This document shows positions 43,990 through 52,579 of a stretch of 64,000 bases of DNA, piece by piece (position 1 is the first letter of the stretch; each line of letters opens with the position of its first letter). Under the pieces are notes generated by a model. The model saw only the letters and a list, made by a program, of their open reading frames with translations, was not told where the DNA came from and did not search any database. Source of the stretch: Chitinophagaceae bacterium. GTDB lineage: Bacteria > Bacteroidota > Bacteroidia > Chitinophagales > Chitinophagaceae. The position numbers and the translations under genes were made by a program. The stretch spans positions 45,764 through 109,763 of the forward strand of contig JAHBTL010000023.1 of assembly GCA_019638615.1 (NCBI GenBank). Direction: 5' to 3'.

Positions 43990-45567
43990 TTATCTTTGTA
44001 TCGCAGGTTTTGTTTTTAACCATTTACCATCCGGTTCCAGTTTCCATATGCCCGTTTCGTAAGGAGGTAAACTGGTGCGGATGTTTCCCGGCGACATCAT
44101 TGCAGTAATATCTCCTATACACGACCGGAGGCTCTTTTCCTGCTTTTTGTATTGATACTCCGTTAATGCTACCTCCACATTTTCATACCTGTCTGACAGG
44201 TTAACAACGATCACCATGATTTCATTTTTCCAGGTTCGCGCAAAAGAAAATATGCTTTGATTGTTATTTTGAAGCGTACTGTAAGTTCCCAGGCTGAATG
44301 CCTTGTATTCCTTACGCAAGGCAATCAGTTGCCTGTAATAATTCCATAAAGATGCAGGATTATTTTGTTGTTCTTCTACAGAAATGCCGTCACCGTCTCT
44401 TAATGTGGAATCATTCCACCAGGGACCGGTATCTCTATACCACAACGTCATCCCCTCCCCTTCTACCTGCTTATACCAGCGAAACGCTTCACGCCGTGGA
44501 ATGTCATTGCCATCAGAATCGCCATACCTTCCAAAACCACCTTCCCCGAGCATCCCGATTTCCTGCCCGTAATAAATAGCGGGAATACCGCCAATGAGTA
44601 TATTCAGCGCGGCGCCTACCCGTATTTTACCTGCATCGTTGTTTACCAGCGAGGCGAAGCGGTGTATATCATGATTTTCAATAAAAACAACCTGCTGATC
44701 AACGGATGTTTCAAACGCCGCTTCGGCGGCCTGCGCAATATTGTTTTTATCAAAAGTTAAAATGGCTTCCCTCAACTGAAACGCAAAAACGCAGCTTACA
44801 CCACCCTGCAAAAGGTGATCGTTCCCCGATGAATCCCAATCGGTTTGCTCCGCAATAAAAACAAGCCCCGGCTTCAACGCCTGCAATCTTGTAATAAGGG
44901 GTTTCCAGAAATCCGAAAAAAGATTATCCAGATGTGGCTTGTTATCCAGCATATCCATCATATGATCCAGCCTGAAACCGTCAACGCCATCTTTGCAACT
45001 CCCGTTTTTATGCGGATCTATCCAATACCTGAACAACCCGTATAAATACTCCTGCACTTTTTTGCTCAGCAGGTTTACGGTAGTAATGTTACGGTACAGA
45101 TTATTATATCCCAACTGTCCATTTAAATTAAAAATAATACTTTCAGGTTCAGTATTCTGCGCGTCTTTGTAAACAATGTATTCACTGTAGGGAGATGCGG
45201 GATTTTGGTAAGAATCTTTGTACCATTTATGGTCTTCCGTTATATACTGGATCTCCATATCCATGTATATTTTCATATTCCGCCCATGCACGGCCCGCAC
45301 CAGTTGCAGGTAATCTTCCAGGCTGCCATACGTGGTATCTATGGCCTCAAAGTCTTCGGCAAAATAGTTGTGATAATAAGCCGACTTGTACAGGGGTGTG
45401 AGCAATATGGATGTGGCTCCCAGTTCCAGGATATAATCCAGCTTTTGGGTAAGCCCTTTCAAATCGCCGTGCCCGTCGCCGTTACTGTCGTAAAAGCTGC
45501 GTTGAAAAACATGATAAATTATTTCGCTGCTGTTGAAAGCAACGGTTTTCGTTTGCTCGTTCCTCAT
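43990..45567 (-). CDS. glycoside hydrolase family 13 (alpha-amylase family)
   Basis: This 525-residue protein has the GH13 (beta/alpha)8 barrel. Catalytic regions are visible: nucleophile Asp in DGVDGFRLDHMMDML, acid/base Glu in GLVFIAEQTDWD and the transition-state Asp in VFIENHDIHRFA. Conserved region I is unusual, reading IYMDMEIQYITEDH where a DxVxNH motif is expected. No signal peptide is present, so it should act on intracellular alpha-glucans or oligosaccharides (amylase, glucosidase or trehalose-type). Product specificity cannot be read out. Confidence 0.93.
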   Translation of the reverse strand: MRNEQTKTVAFNSSEIIYHVFQRSFYDSNGDGHGDLKGLTQKLDYILELGATSILLTPLYKSAYYHNYFAEDFEAIDTTYGSLEDYLQLVRAVHGRNMKIYMDMEIQYITEDHKWYKDSYQNPASPYSEYIVYKDAQNTEPESIIFNLNGQLGYNNLYRNITTVNLLSKKVQEYLYGLFRYWIDPHKNGSCKDGVDGFRLDHMMDMLDNKPHLDNLFSDFWKPLITRLQALKPGLVFIAEQTDWDSSGNDHLLQGGVSCVFAFQLREAILTFDKNNIAQAAEAAFETSVDQQVVFIENHDIHRFASLVNNDAGKIRVGAALNILIGGIPAIYYGQEIGMLGEGGFGRYGDSDGNDIPRREAFRWYKQVEGEGMTLWYRDTGPWWNDSTLRDGDGISVEEQQNNPASLWNYYRQLIALRKEYKAFSLGTYSTLQNNNQSIFSFARTWKNEIMVIVVNLSDRYENVEVALTEYQYKKQEKSLRSCIGDITAMMSPGNIRTSLPPYETGIWKLEPDGKWLKTKPAIQR

Positions 45568-45604
45568 ACGGTAGCATGCAATATAATTAAAAAAGAGCGC
45601 CCTG

Positions 45605-45805
45605 CATCCGGGTGATTTCGGGTTTCTGATTTTGGGATTTTTTGATTTCTGATTTGAAATTTGAGATTTGAGATTCCTATACCCTTTTCCTTACACCCCA
45701 TACCTGCTCATCGCCCATAGCTCACGGCTGATTGCTTATTGCAGGTTTCAGGTTGCAAGTTACAAGGTAAACTATAAATAAAAAACTGCAAACCACAAAC
45801 GCTGA
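45605..45805. repeat. intergenic word-mosaic repeat
   Basis: The gap between GH13 and dnaE contains ATTTCTGATTTGAAATTTG, GAGATTTGAGATTCC, CATAGCTCACGGCTG, AACTATAAATAAAAAACTGC and AACCACAAACGCTG. It has the same word families and no gene. Confidence 0.55.
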
Positions 45806-45866
45806 AATACACCTCGTGTGGAAAAGCAAAGCCGTTTGTTTATTTGAAGTTTACGAAATTTGCAGT

Positions 45867-48800
45867 ATGTCTACCTTTTCTCATTTACACGTACATACAC
45901 AATATTCCCTGCTGGATGGAGCCGCTCCTATTACCAGCCTGTACCAGAAAGCCATTAAAGACGGGATGCCCGCGCTTGCCATTACAGACCATGGCAATAT
46001 GTTTGGTGTATTTTCTTTTGTAGCCGAAGCCTACAAGCACAGGGTAAACCCCGACGATAAAAAGAGTCCGCTGAAAGTAAAGCCTGTTGTGGGCTGTGAA
46101 TTTTATATAACCGAAAGCAGGCACCGCAAAGTATTTTCGAAAGAAGAAAGAGACCCGAGGCATCACCAGATATTGCTGGCAAAAAATGAAACCGGTTACC
46201 GCAACCTCATCAAGCTCACGTCGCTCGGTTTTATTGAAGGGATGTATAGCAAATATCCGCGCATTGATAAAGAACTTATCCACAAGCATCATGAAGGGCT
46301 GATCGCTACTACCTGTTGTTTGGGTGCGCTGGTGCCGCAAACGATCTTAAAAAAAGGAGAAGAAGAGGGCGAAAATGAATTCAAATGGTGGCTGAATATT
46401 TTCCAGGACGATTATTATGTGGAGCTGCAACGCCATGGCATACCCGAGCAGGAAAAGGTGAATGATGTATTGCTGAAGTTCGCTAAAAAGTACAACGTTA
46501 AAGTAATCGCTTCCAATGATTCTCACTATGTGGATCAGGCGGACTTTAACGCGCATGATATTTTACTTTGCATCAACACCGGCGAAAAAATAACAACGCC
46601 CGCCATGCGCGAGTTTTCCGACGATGATGTATCGGTAAAAAACAAACGCTTCGCCTTTCCCAACGACCAGTTCTTTTTTAAGACTACAACGGAAATGAAA
46701 CAGGTGTTTCATGACCTGCCGGAAGCGATAGACAATACCAATGAAATAGTTGATAAAATAGACCTGCTGGACCTGAAGCGGGATATCCTCCTGCCTAATT
46801 TTCCTATCCCAAAGGAATTCCAGGTGCATGCAGACAGCAACCTGAACCAATGGGAATACCTGCGCCATCTTACGCTGGAGGGTGCGCACAAACGGTATGA
46901 TCCGCTTACGCCCGAAATAGAAGAGCGCATTAACTTTGAATTGTTCACCATCAAATCAATGGGGTTTGCCGGCTACTTTTTAATTGTGAGCGACTTCATC
47001 AAAGCCGGAAGGGATATCGGCGTTTTTGTTGGACCCGGGCGTGGTTCCGCCGCAGGCTCCGTGGTAGCATACTGCATTGGCATTACCAATATAGATCCTA
47101 TAAAATACAACCTGCTGTTCGAAAGGTTTTTGAATCCCGACCGCAAAAGCATGCCGGATATTGATACTGATTTTGACGATGAGGGAAGGCAAAAAGTAAT
47201 TGACTATGTAGTAGAAAAATATGGCAAAAACCAGGTAGCGCAGATCATTACTTACGGTACCATGGCTGCCAAAATGAGCATTAAGGATGTAGCGCGTGTA
47301 ATGGACCTTCCTTTATCGGAATCCAATATGCTGGCAAAGCTGGTGCCTGAAAAGCCGGGCATTTCGCTGAAGCGGGTGTTAATGGCCCCGCTCACGCCCA
47401 AAGACGGTGAAAAATCGCTGGAAGAAAAAGAGGGACTGGCGCCGGACGACCTGGAAAATGTAAAAAAACTTCGCCAGTTCTACAACGGGACTGATATGCC
47501 TGCAAAAGTGCTGAAAGAGGCAGTGATACTGGAAGGATCTGTACGCAACACGGGTATACATGCCGCGGGCATCATCATCGCTCCCAAAGATCTGACTGAA
47601 TTACTGCCCGTTGCAACGGCTAAGGATTCCGACCTGTGGGTTACACAAATAGAGGGAAGCGTAATTGAAGAGGCCGGCGTTATTAAAATGGACTTCCTGG
47701 GTTTGAAAACGCTCAGCATTTTAAAAACAGCGCTGCAGCTCATCAAACAAAACCATGACAAGGATATAGACCTGGACAGTATTGCGCTGGACGATGAAAA
47801 AACCTACCAGTTGTACCAGCGCGGAGATACCAACGGTACTTTCCAGTTTGAAAGTGTGGGAATGCAGAAATACCTGCGGGAATTAAAGCCCGATAAATTT
47901 GACGACCTGATCGCGATGAACGCCCTGTACCGCCCCGGCCCTTTGGCTTATATCCCCAACTTTATTGATCGCAAACACGGGCGTGAACCCATTACCTACG
48001 ATTTGCCTGAAATGGAAGAAATGCTGGCGGATACCTACGGCATAACGGTATACCAGGAACAGGTGATGCTGCTGTCGCAAAAGCTGGCGGGGTTCAGCAA
48101 GGGCGATGCAGATGTTTTACGCAAGGCGATGGGTAAAAAGCAAAAAGCGGTGCTGGATAAAATGAAAACGCAATTCATTACCGGCGCTTCCGCAAAAGGA
48201 CACGACCCCAAGGTGCTGGAAAAAATATGGACAGACTGGGAAGCGTTCGCGCAATACGCATTCAACAAATCACACTCTACCTGCTATGCATTTGTTGCTT
48301 ATCAAACCGCTTATTTAAAGGCCTATTACCCGTCTGAGTACATGGCTGCCGTGCTCAACCACGCGGGCGCTATCGAAAAGATCACCTTCTTTATGGAAGA
48401 ATGTAAGCGCATGGGATTGAAAGTACTGGGACCCGACATCAATGAGTCGCAGAAGGGTTTTGCGGTTAACAGGAAAGGGGAGATCCGTTTTGGACTGGGT
48501 GGACTGAAAGGAGTGGGTGAAGCGGCAATAGAAGGGATTATTGAAGAAAGGAAGAAAGACCCCTATCAATCTATTTTTGACCTGGTGAAACGAGCCAACC
48601 AACGGGTGGTCAACAAAAAATCGCTGGAATGTCTTGCCTACTCGGGAGCTTTCGATTGCTTTGAAAACATACACAGGGCGCAATACTTTTTCATTCCCCC
48701 GAATGATACTTCTACCGGTTTGGAAAAAGTAGTACGTTTCGGGAACATTTACCAAAGCCAGGCAGCCAATACCACCAATACTTTGTTTGGCGACCTGCAA

Positions 48801-49517
48801 ATGCCGGATGTTACCCCTCCTAAATTGCCCGATTGCCCGCTATGGACTTTAACGGAGCTGCTGGATCACGAAAAAAGCATTACGGGCATTTTTCTAAGCG
48901 GTCACCCGCTCGACCATTTCAGGTTCGAAATGAAACATTATGGCATTACAATTATATCAGAGTTCAATGAGTTCAAAGACTCCATCACCTCTCAACCCAG
49001 CCCTTTCAGGCAGTTCAGGCTGGCAGGACTGGTAGTAGACGCCCAGCACCGTGTTACCCGCAACGGGAAACAATTTGGCGTATTTGCGCTGGAAGATTAT
49101 TCAGGCAAAATGGAAATAGCCCTGTTCGGTGAAGATTATGTTAAATTCAAAGATCATTTCAGCCTGGGCAATGTACTGTTCGTAACCGGCAATTTTAAAT
49201 CGCGCTGGAACAGCACTACAGACTTCGAGTTTAAGCTGGGCAGCGTTATGTTGCTGGAAACCGTAAAAAGGCTGCTGACGCGCCAGGTACAAATTGACCT
49301 TCATCCTCAACAGGTTACGGAGAAGATGATCGGGTTTATCGACAACAACCTCCGGGCTTTCCCGGGCAAGGCATCCATCAAATTCGTTCTTTCCGAGCCA
49401 CGTAGCCATTGCCGGGTAAGCATGTATACGCTGGAAAAGGGATTTGAAATGAATGACGAAATGACTGCTTTTTTAGAAGCCAACCCGGATATGGAGGTGA
49501 ATGTGACCACTTTGTGA
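45867..49517 (+). CDS. dnaE: DNA polymerase III subunit alpha
   Basis: The replicative DNA polymerase catalytic subunit; 1216 residues from the ATG at 45867 (an in-frame longer start at 45816 is less likely). The N-terminal PHP domain begins HLHVHTQYSLLDGAAP. The palm holds the catalytic acidic motif PDIDTDFDDEGRQ. Next come the thumb/fingers (FVGPGRGSAAGSVVAYC), the HhH region, and a C-terminal OB fold near residues 1020-1100 (FRLAGLVVDAQHRVTRNGKQ). It is a DnaE1-type enzyme without an exonuclease domain, so a separate proofreading subunit is expected. No intein is present. Confidence 0.98.
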   Translation: MSTFSHLHVHTQYSLLDGAAPITSLYQKAIKDGMPALAITDHGNMFGVFSFVAEAYKHRVNPDDKKSPLKVKPVVGCEFYITESRHRKVFSKEERDPRHHQILLAKNETGYRNLIKLTSLGFIEGMYSKYPRIDKELIHKHHEGLIATTCCLGALVPQTILKKGEEEGENEFKWWLNIFQDDYYVELQRHGIPEQEKVNDVLLKFAKKYNVKVIASNDSHYVDQADFNAHDILLCINTGEKITTPAMREFSDDDVSVKNKRFAFPNDQFFFKTTTEMKQVFHDLPEAIDNTNEIVDKIDLLDLKRDILLPNFPIPKEFQVHADSNLNQWEYLRHLTLEGAHKRYDPLTPEIEERINFELFTIKSMGFAGYFLIVSDFIKAGRDIGVFVGPGRGSAAGSVVAYCIGITNIDPIKYNLLFERFLNPDRKSMPDIDTDFDDEGRQKVIDYVVEKYGKNQVAQIITYGTMAAKMSIKDVARVMDLPLSESNMLAKLVPEKPGISLKRVLMAPLTPKDGEKSLEEKEGLAPDDLENVKKLRQFYNGTDMPAKVLKEAVILEGSVRNTGIHAAGIIIAPKDLTELLPVATAKDSDLWVTQIEGSVIEEAGVIKMDFLGLKTLSILKTALQLIKQNHDKDIDLDSIALDDEKTYQLYQRGDTNGTFQFESVGMQKYLRELKPDKFDDLIAMNALYRPGPLAYIPNFIDRKHGREPITYDLPEMEEMLADTYGITVYQEQVMLLSQKLAGFSKGDADVLRKAMGKKQKAVLDKMKTQFITGASAKGHDPKVLEKIWTDWEAFAQYAFNKSHSTCYAFVAYQTAYLKAYYPSEYMAAVLNHAGAIEKITFFMEECKRMGLKVLGPDINESQKGFAVNRKGEIRFGLGGLKGVGEAAIEGIIEERKKDPYQSIFDLVKRANQRVVNKKSLECLAYSGAFDCFENIHRAQYFFIPPNDTSTGLEKVVRFGNIYQSQAANTTNTLFGDLQMPDVTPPKLPDCPLWTLTELLDHEKSITGIFLSGHPLDHFRFEMKHYGITIISEFNEFKDSITSQPSPFRQFRLAGLVVDAQHRVTRNGKQFGVFALEDYSGKMEIALFGEDYVKFKDHFSLGNVLFVTGNFKSRWNSTTDFEFKLGSVMLLETVKRLLTRQVQIDLHPQQVTEKMIGFIDNNLRAFPGKASIKFVLSEPRSHCRVSMYTLEKGFEMNDEMTAFLEANPDMEVNVTTL

Positions 49518-49591
49518 AATGAGTAAAAGGTCAAAATGTCTAATGCACAGTTGTGGATAATGCCATAACATCTTATTTGGAGTAATGGACT

Positions 49592-49599
49592 TAAATTTG
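49592..49599 (+). promoter_or_regulatory. -7 promoter box of trxA
   Basis: TAAATTTG matches TAnnTTTG exactly. It implies a 5' leader of about 70 bases before the ATG at 49678. Confidence 0.5.
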
Positions 49600-49677
49600 C
49601 ACTCCAAATTATGTATTAGTAAAATAAGACTTATTGCTGCAATAATATATTAAACAAATAAACAAAATTTGATCGCT

Positions 49678-49995
49678 ATGGCACTTGAATTTACAGACAC
49701 AAACTTCCAGGAGAAAGTTTTGGATTCAGATAAACTCTCTGTTATTGATTTCTGGGCTGAATGGTGTGGCCCCTGCCGCGCAATAGGCCCCGTTATTGAA
49801 GAATTAAGCAAAGAATATACAGGGAAGGTAAATGTGGGAAAGGTAAATGTAGATCACAATCCCCAGTTGTCCATTAATTACGGAGTTACTTCCATACCTG
49901 CCATTCTTTTTGTAAAAGATGGAAAAGTAGTTGACAAATTAGTAGGTGCACAACCCAAGGCTAATTTTGTTAAGAAAATAGAACAACATATTTAA
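49678..49995 (+). CDS. trxA: thioredoxin
   Basis: This 105-residue cytoplasmic thioredoxin keeps proteins reduced and feeds ribonucleotide reductase and peroxiredoxins. The redox motif WCGPC is at about residues 29-33 in DFWAEWCGPCRAIGP, followed by the cis-proline loop TSIPAILFVKDG and the C-terminal helix. The start is the ATG MALEFTDTNF, preferred over a TTG three codons upstream. An intrinsic terminator lies 26 bases after the stop, so it is a single-gene unit. Confidence 0.97.
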   Translation: MALEFTDTNFQEKVLDSDKLSVIDFWAEWCGPCRAIGPVIEELSKEYTGKVNVGKVNVDHNPQLSINYGVTSIPAILFVKDGKVVDKLVGAQPKANFVKKIEQHI

Positions 49996-50021
49996 GCATA
50001 TTTTTTGGTTGTGTAATATTT

Positions 50022-50050
50022 AAAAGCAGGCTTAACGGTCTGCTTTTTTT
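50022..50050 (+). terminator. terminator of trxA
   Basis: An AAAAGCAG / CTGCTTTT stem with a 10-base loop is followed by a run of seven T. Confidence 0.8.
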
Positions 50051-50051
50051 A

Positions 50052-50163
50052 TGGAGATTTGAAATTTGAAATTAGATGCCGTTGTTGGTGTTGGGTATAG
50101 GATATTGTGTTTAGGCATCGCCAACAACAATCCGGGGTACGGTTTGTAGTTTGTTGTTAATAG
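50052..50163. repeat. intergenic word-mosaic repeat
   Basis: GAGATTTGAAATTTGAAATT, GTTTGTAGTTTGTTG and GGATATTGTGTTTAGGC words occur here, directly at the end of an RHS remnant. Confidence 0.5.
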
Positions 50164-50402
50164 TTAGCCGGAGATGCTGCTTTTGTCAAAGCGGGTAAGG
50201 TCAATGTTGGCATACAGGGCTTCTTCGGTTGCGAGTTGCGCCGTTTCCATGGTTGCCATCGGGTAAATATCCTCCTTCACCTCATCGGTGAGCACCATCC
50301 TTACAACTTGTCCCGCCTAAAGCGGGATTGCCCAGGTGGTCTTTCAGAAAATAATCATACACGAAACCGGTTGGGTGTTGGGTGCGGAGGGATTGCATTA
50401 AT
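50164..50402 (-). pseudogene. RHS gene remnant with a palindromic insert
   Basis: The minus strand encodes [15 protein letters not shown], matching [21 protein letters not shown] of the full-length RHS protein. A 22-base insert (50306-50327) then shifts the frame. Without it the reading resumes [20 protein letters not shown] and runs to a stop at 50164-50166. There is no start or upstream core, so this is a dead fragment at the far end of the toxin locus. Confidence 0.85.
50306..50327. repeat. 22-bp palindromic insert in the RHS remnant
   Basis: Compared with 56809-56826 of the intact paralogue, 22 extra bases interrupt the string CTTACA-TTGCCC. The insert contains the hairpin TCCCGC-CTAAA-GCGGGA. 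Its length is not a multiple of three, so it breaks the frame. Confidence 0.8.
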
Positions 50403-50429
50403 GAATGTTGCTTTGAGGATTTTTCCCGT

Positions 50430-50605
50430 ATCACTAACTCTGGAACATGATACTATGGCATTAAGCATATTTTTACCATTAGAAGCCTTAAATTGAAAAG
50501 AGACGGATATACCATCCATCTCTTTTTATCCTTGCCCTTACAGGCTTTTATTGATTTTCAATTATTTAACTATTCAAAATTATCCCATCACTAACTCTGG
50601 AACAT
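50430..50605. repeat. pair of 19-bp direct repeats
   Basis: ATCACTAACTCTGGAACAT occurs at 50430-50448 and again at 50587-50605, both preceded by CCC. The DNA between them carries only a terminator-like hairpin. The rest of the gap between 50403 and 50665 shows no gene. Confidence 0.75.
50496..50527 (+). terminator. terminator-like hairpin
   Basis: The stem AAAAGAGACGGAT / ATCCATCTCTTTT (one mismatch) ends in a T run. No plus-strand gene directly precedes it; it may be a remnant or belong to the direct-repeat element. Confidence 0.45.
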
Positions 50606-50665
50606 TACCCGTAATGCCGGGCTTTTACATTTTAGTATAGCACTGATCAGGTATCTGCACTTCGA

Positions 50666-51094
50666 TTACTTATGCTCATTCCACTGTTTCATGGCTTCCT
50701 CGAAAAAAGATTTAATTTGATCGCGGCTTCCACCAACGCTAACTTTAAATTGTTGATTATTGGATTTTTTGACAAGCATATACGGACTAAAAGTCAACCC
50801 TGCGTTGTATATAGTGTCAATAGAAACTATATCCTTATAAAATGCAAAAGACAATTCATCCTTTTCCTTATCTCGCTCATCTATCCAGTAAGTTGCTATC
50901 CTCTTATCTGTAAAAAAGTTTCCTGCATTTCCCTTTTTAAATTCTGAATAAAACCTATAAATAGTTTCATCCTCATCCAGTAATCCTAACCCTTGTATAT
51001 ACTTAATATCGGACTCTTTGAGTGTTTTATCGGACTCAATACGATTACATGCTGAAAAGAAAAAAACAAACAATCCTATATATTTTATTAACAT
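50666..51094 (-). CDS. putative immunity lipoprotein of cassette 3
   Basis: This 142-residue protein starts MLIKYIGLFVFFFSAC at the ATG at 51094, a type II signal peptide with lipobox FSAC, so the mature protein is lipidated in the envelope. The mature part is charged and mixed alpha/beta, with no catalytic motif. It begins 8 bases after the stop of the interrupted RHS toxin cassette, the usual position of an immunity gene. Sequence family is not recognised; the immunity role is inferred from position and the lipoprotein pattern shared with the two other cassettes. Confidence 0.7.
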   Translation of the reverse strand: MLIKYIGLFVFFFSACNRIESDKTLKESDIKYIQGLGLLDEDETIYRFYSEFKKGNAGNFFTDKRIATYWIDERDKEKDELSFAFYKDIVSIDTIYNAGLTFSPYMLVKKSNNQQFKVSVGGSRDQIKSFFEEAMKQWNEHK

Positions 51095-51102
51095 CAAAAC
51101 TT

Positions 51103-52500
51103 TTATTTAATTACTGTCTGCCAATCCGCATTGACTTTCATTGCACTATTACCGCCTGCAGCATCATGATACAAAAAACCAGTTGCTGAACTAATATTGT
51201 TATATGCTTCTGATCTCCCCTTCTGTGCACTCAAATCCAGAGTATCATTCAAATGATATGCAATTACTATAGTTCCGTCAGATTTCACAGTAGCAACATA
51301 ATCAACAGAAGCATGGCGTGTAGACCATGTAAGAGGATTCGCTGCTACAGCCCATGTTTCTCCATGAAGTGCAGGATTACTGCCATTAAGAGCACCCCAG
51401 TCTTCATTAGTATCACTCCACCGTTTTCCGCCAAACTCAACTCCTTCTCTTCCTTTTTGAACAAAAGATATGTTTTTGAATCGGGGGTCGGCTTTGAGAA
51501 TAGCTATGATTTTATTTTAGTGAGCAATCATATCGGGGTCATTTTTTATTCTTTCCAACAAATCTCCGGATAAATTAACTTGAGAAGATTGCAGTTGAGA
51601 ATGCAGCCCCAATTCTATTAAATTATTAGCTTTATTGCCAAGTCCAAGTTGATTAGCTAACCACCTACGCGGCCCATGTCCCCAACCTGAACCGGTATAA
51701 CCAACATCTCTACCTGTAACCCAATCTCCCACACTAGATGCTTTTCGTTTTGCTGTGACAACAACTTCCTGTAACACCTTCCAGGCTGTATCAGAAGCTA
51801 ATCCAAGAGGATCATTTAATAAAATTGGATTGTTATTGCCATATGCATAGGGAGAATAATTAAAAGACATATCGGCAAGCGGATCAATCTGCATAAACCT
51901 CCCTATCTGCGCATCATATCCTCTGAATTTAAAATCATAAAACTCCAACCCGCTACCGTCACTAAATTCTTTATTCTGTATTTCATTGCCGTTATAACCT
52001 CGTTTATTCTCAGGATTTCCAAACGCGAATGCTTTGGAGGAGATGCCGCTCATCACTAAGCCGAACGGATAATAATGCGTCTCTTCAAGGATAGCTCCCC
52101 TGGTATGGATCACCTGCAGGTTGTCAAACCTGCCTTGCCGGCAGGCAGGGAACACGTTTACAGGACTTTCATTGCTCACGTAAATATACACATATCCGTT
52201 TTTGGGAGCTGTTTTATTTGTTAAATCGGTATGCGTTTTCACAACACTGTTGCTGCCTACCTTGCTGAACCCGGCTACTGTATTTCCTCCGGCATCTTTT
52301 ACTACATTGAACTGCTCGTCAAAAAATATGTAGTTGATATATGCGCTGGGAACCGTAGGCGCGGTGGCAGCATCAGCGGCGCGGTCGTTAAGCAAACCAG
52401 TGATGCCTGAGGTAACTGCCGGTATATTGTTCAGCTGTGTGTAGGTAACACCGCCATGCGCGGCAGCAGCCACTCGCCCGAGGGAGCACTGGTCTAGCAA
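51103..52500 (-). pseudogene. orphan RHS C-terminal toxin cassette 3, interrupted by a stop
   Basis: The frame begins inside RHS-core homology (AAAHGGVTYTQLNNIPAVTS) and runs through the RHS-associated core (YYPFGLVMSGISSKAFAFGN, GYDAQIGRFMQIDPLAD). It then enters a unique C-terminal domain after LNDPLGLASDT. An in-frame TAA at 51517-51519 splits it (DPDMIAH-stop-NKIIAILKADPRF), and the same frame then continues 137 residues to the natural stop at 51103-51105. The tip contains TWSTRHASVDYVATVK and NDTLDLSAQKGR. It lacks signal peptide and upstream RHS repeats, so it is a silent cassette or decayed gene. A 21-base insert lies at 52129-52149. Confidence 0.85.
52129..52149. repeat. 21-bp in-frame palindromic insert
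   Basis: Against the intact paralogue (join at 56083-56084) this is exactly 21 extra bases: CCTGCC, then TTGCCGGCA, then GGCAGG. It forms a stem of six to ten base pairs. It adds seven residues (reading PACRQGR) between NVF and DNLQV of a conserved RHS segment without breaking the frame. Confidence 0.85.
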
Positions 52501-52579
52501 CGCACAATTCCGCTGCTACTAAACCAGCGCTGGAATGAACATTACCGGGAAACCGCTAAGAAAAACGGTATGTTCATTT

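Noticed and set aside
43990-44002. TATCTTTG box on the plus strand at the end of the GH13 gene
   Set aside because: It matches the -7 consensus, but no plus-strand gene follows, so it is treated as chance.
50236-50496. 86-codon plus-strand frame opposite the RHS remnant
   Set aside because: It is the antisense of RHS-derived sequence and crosses the palindromic insert and a direct repeat.
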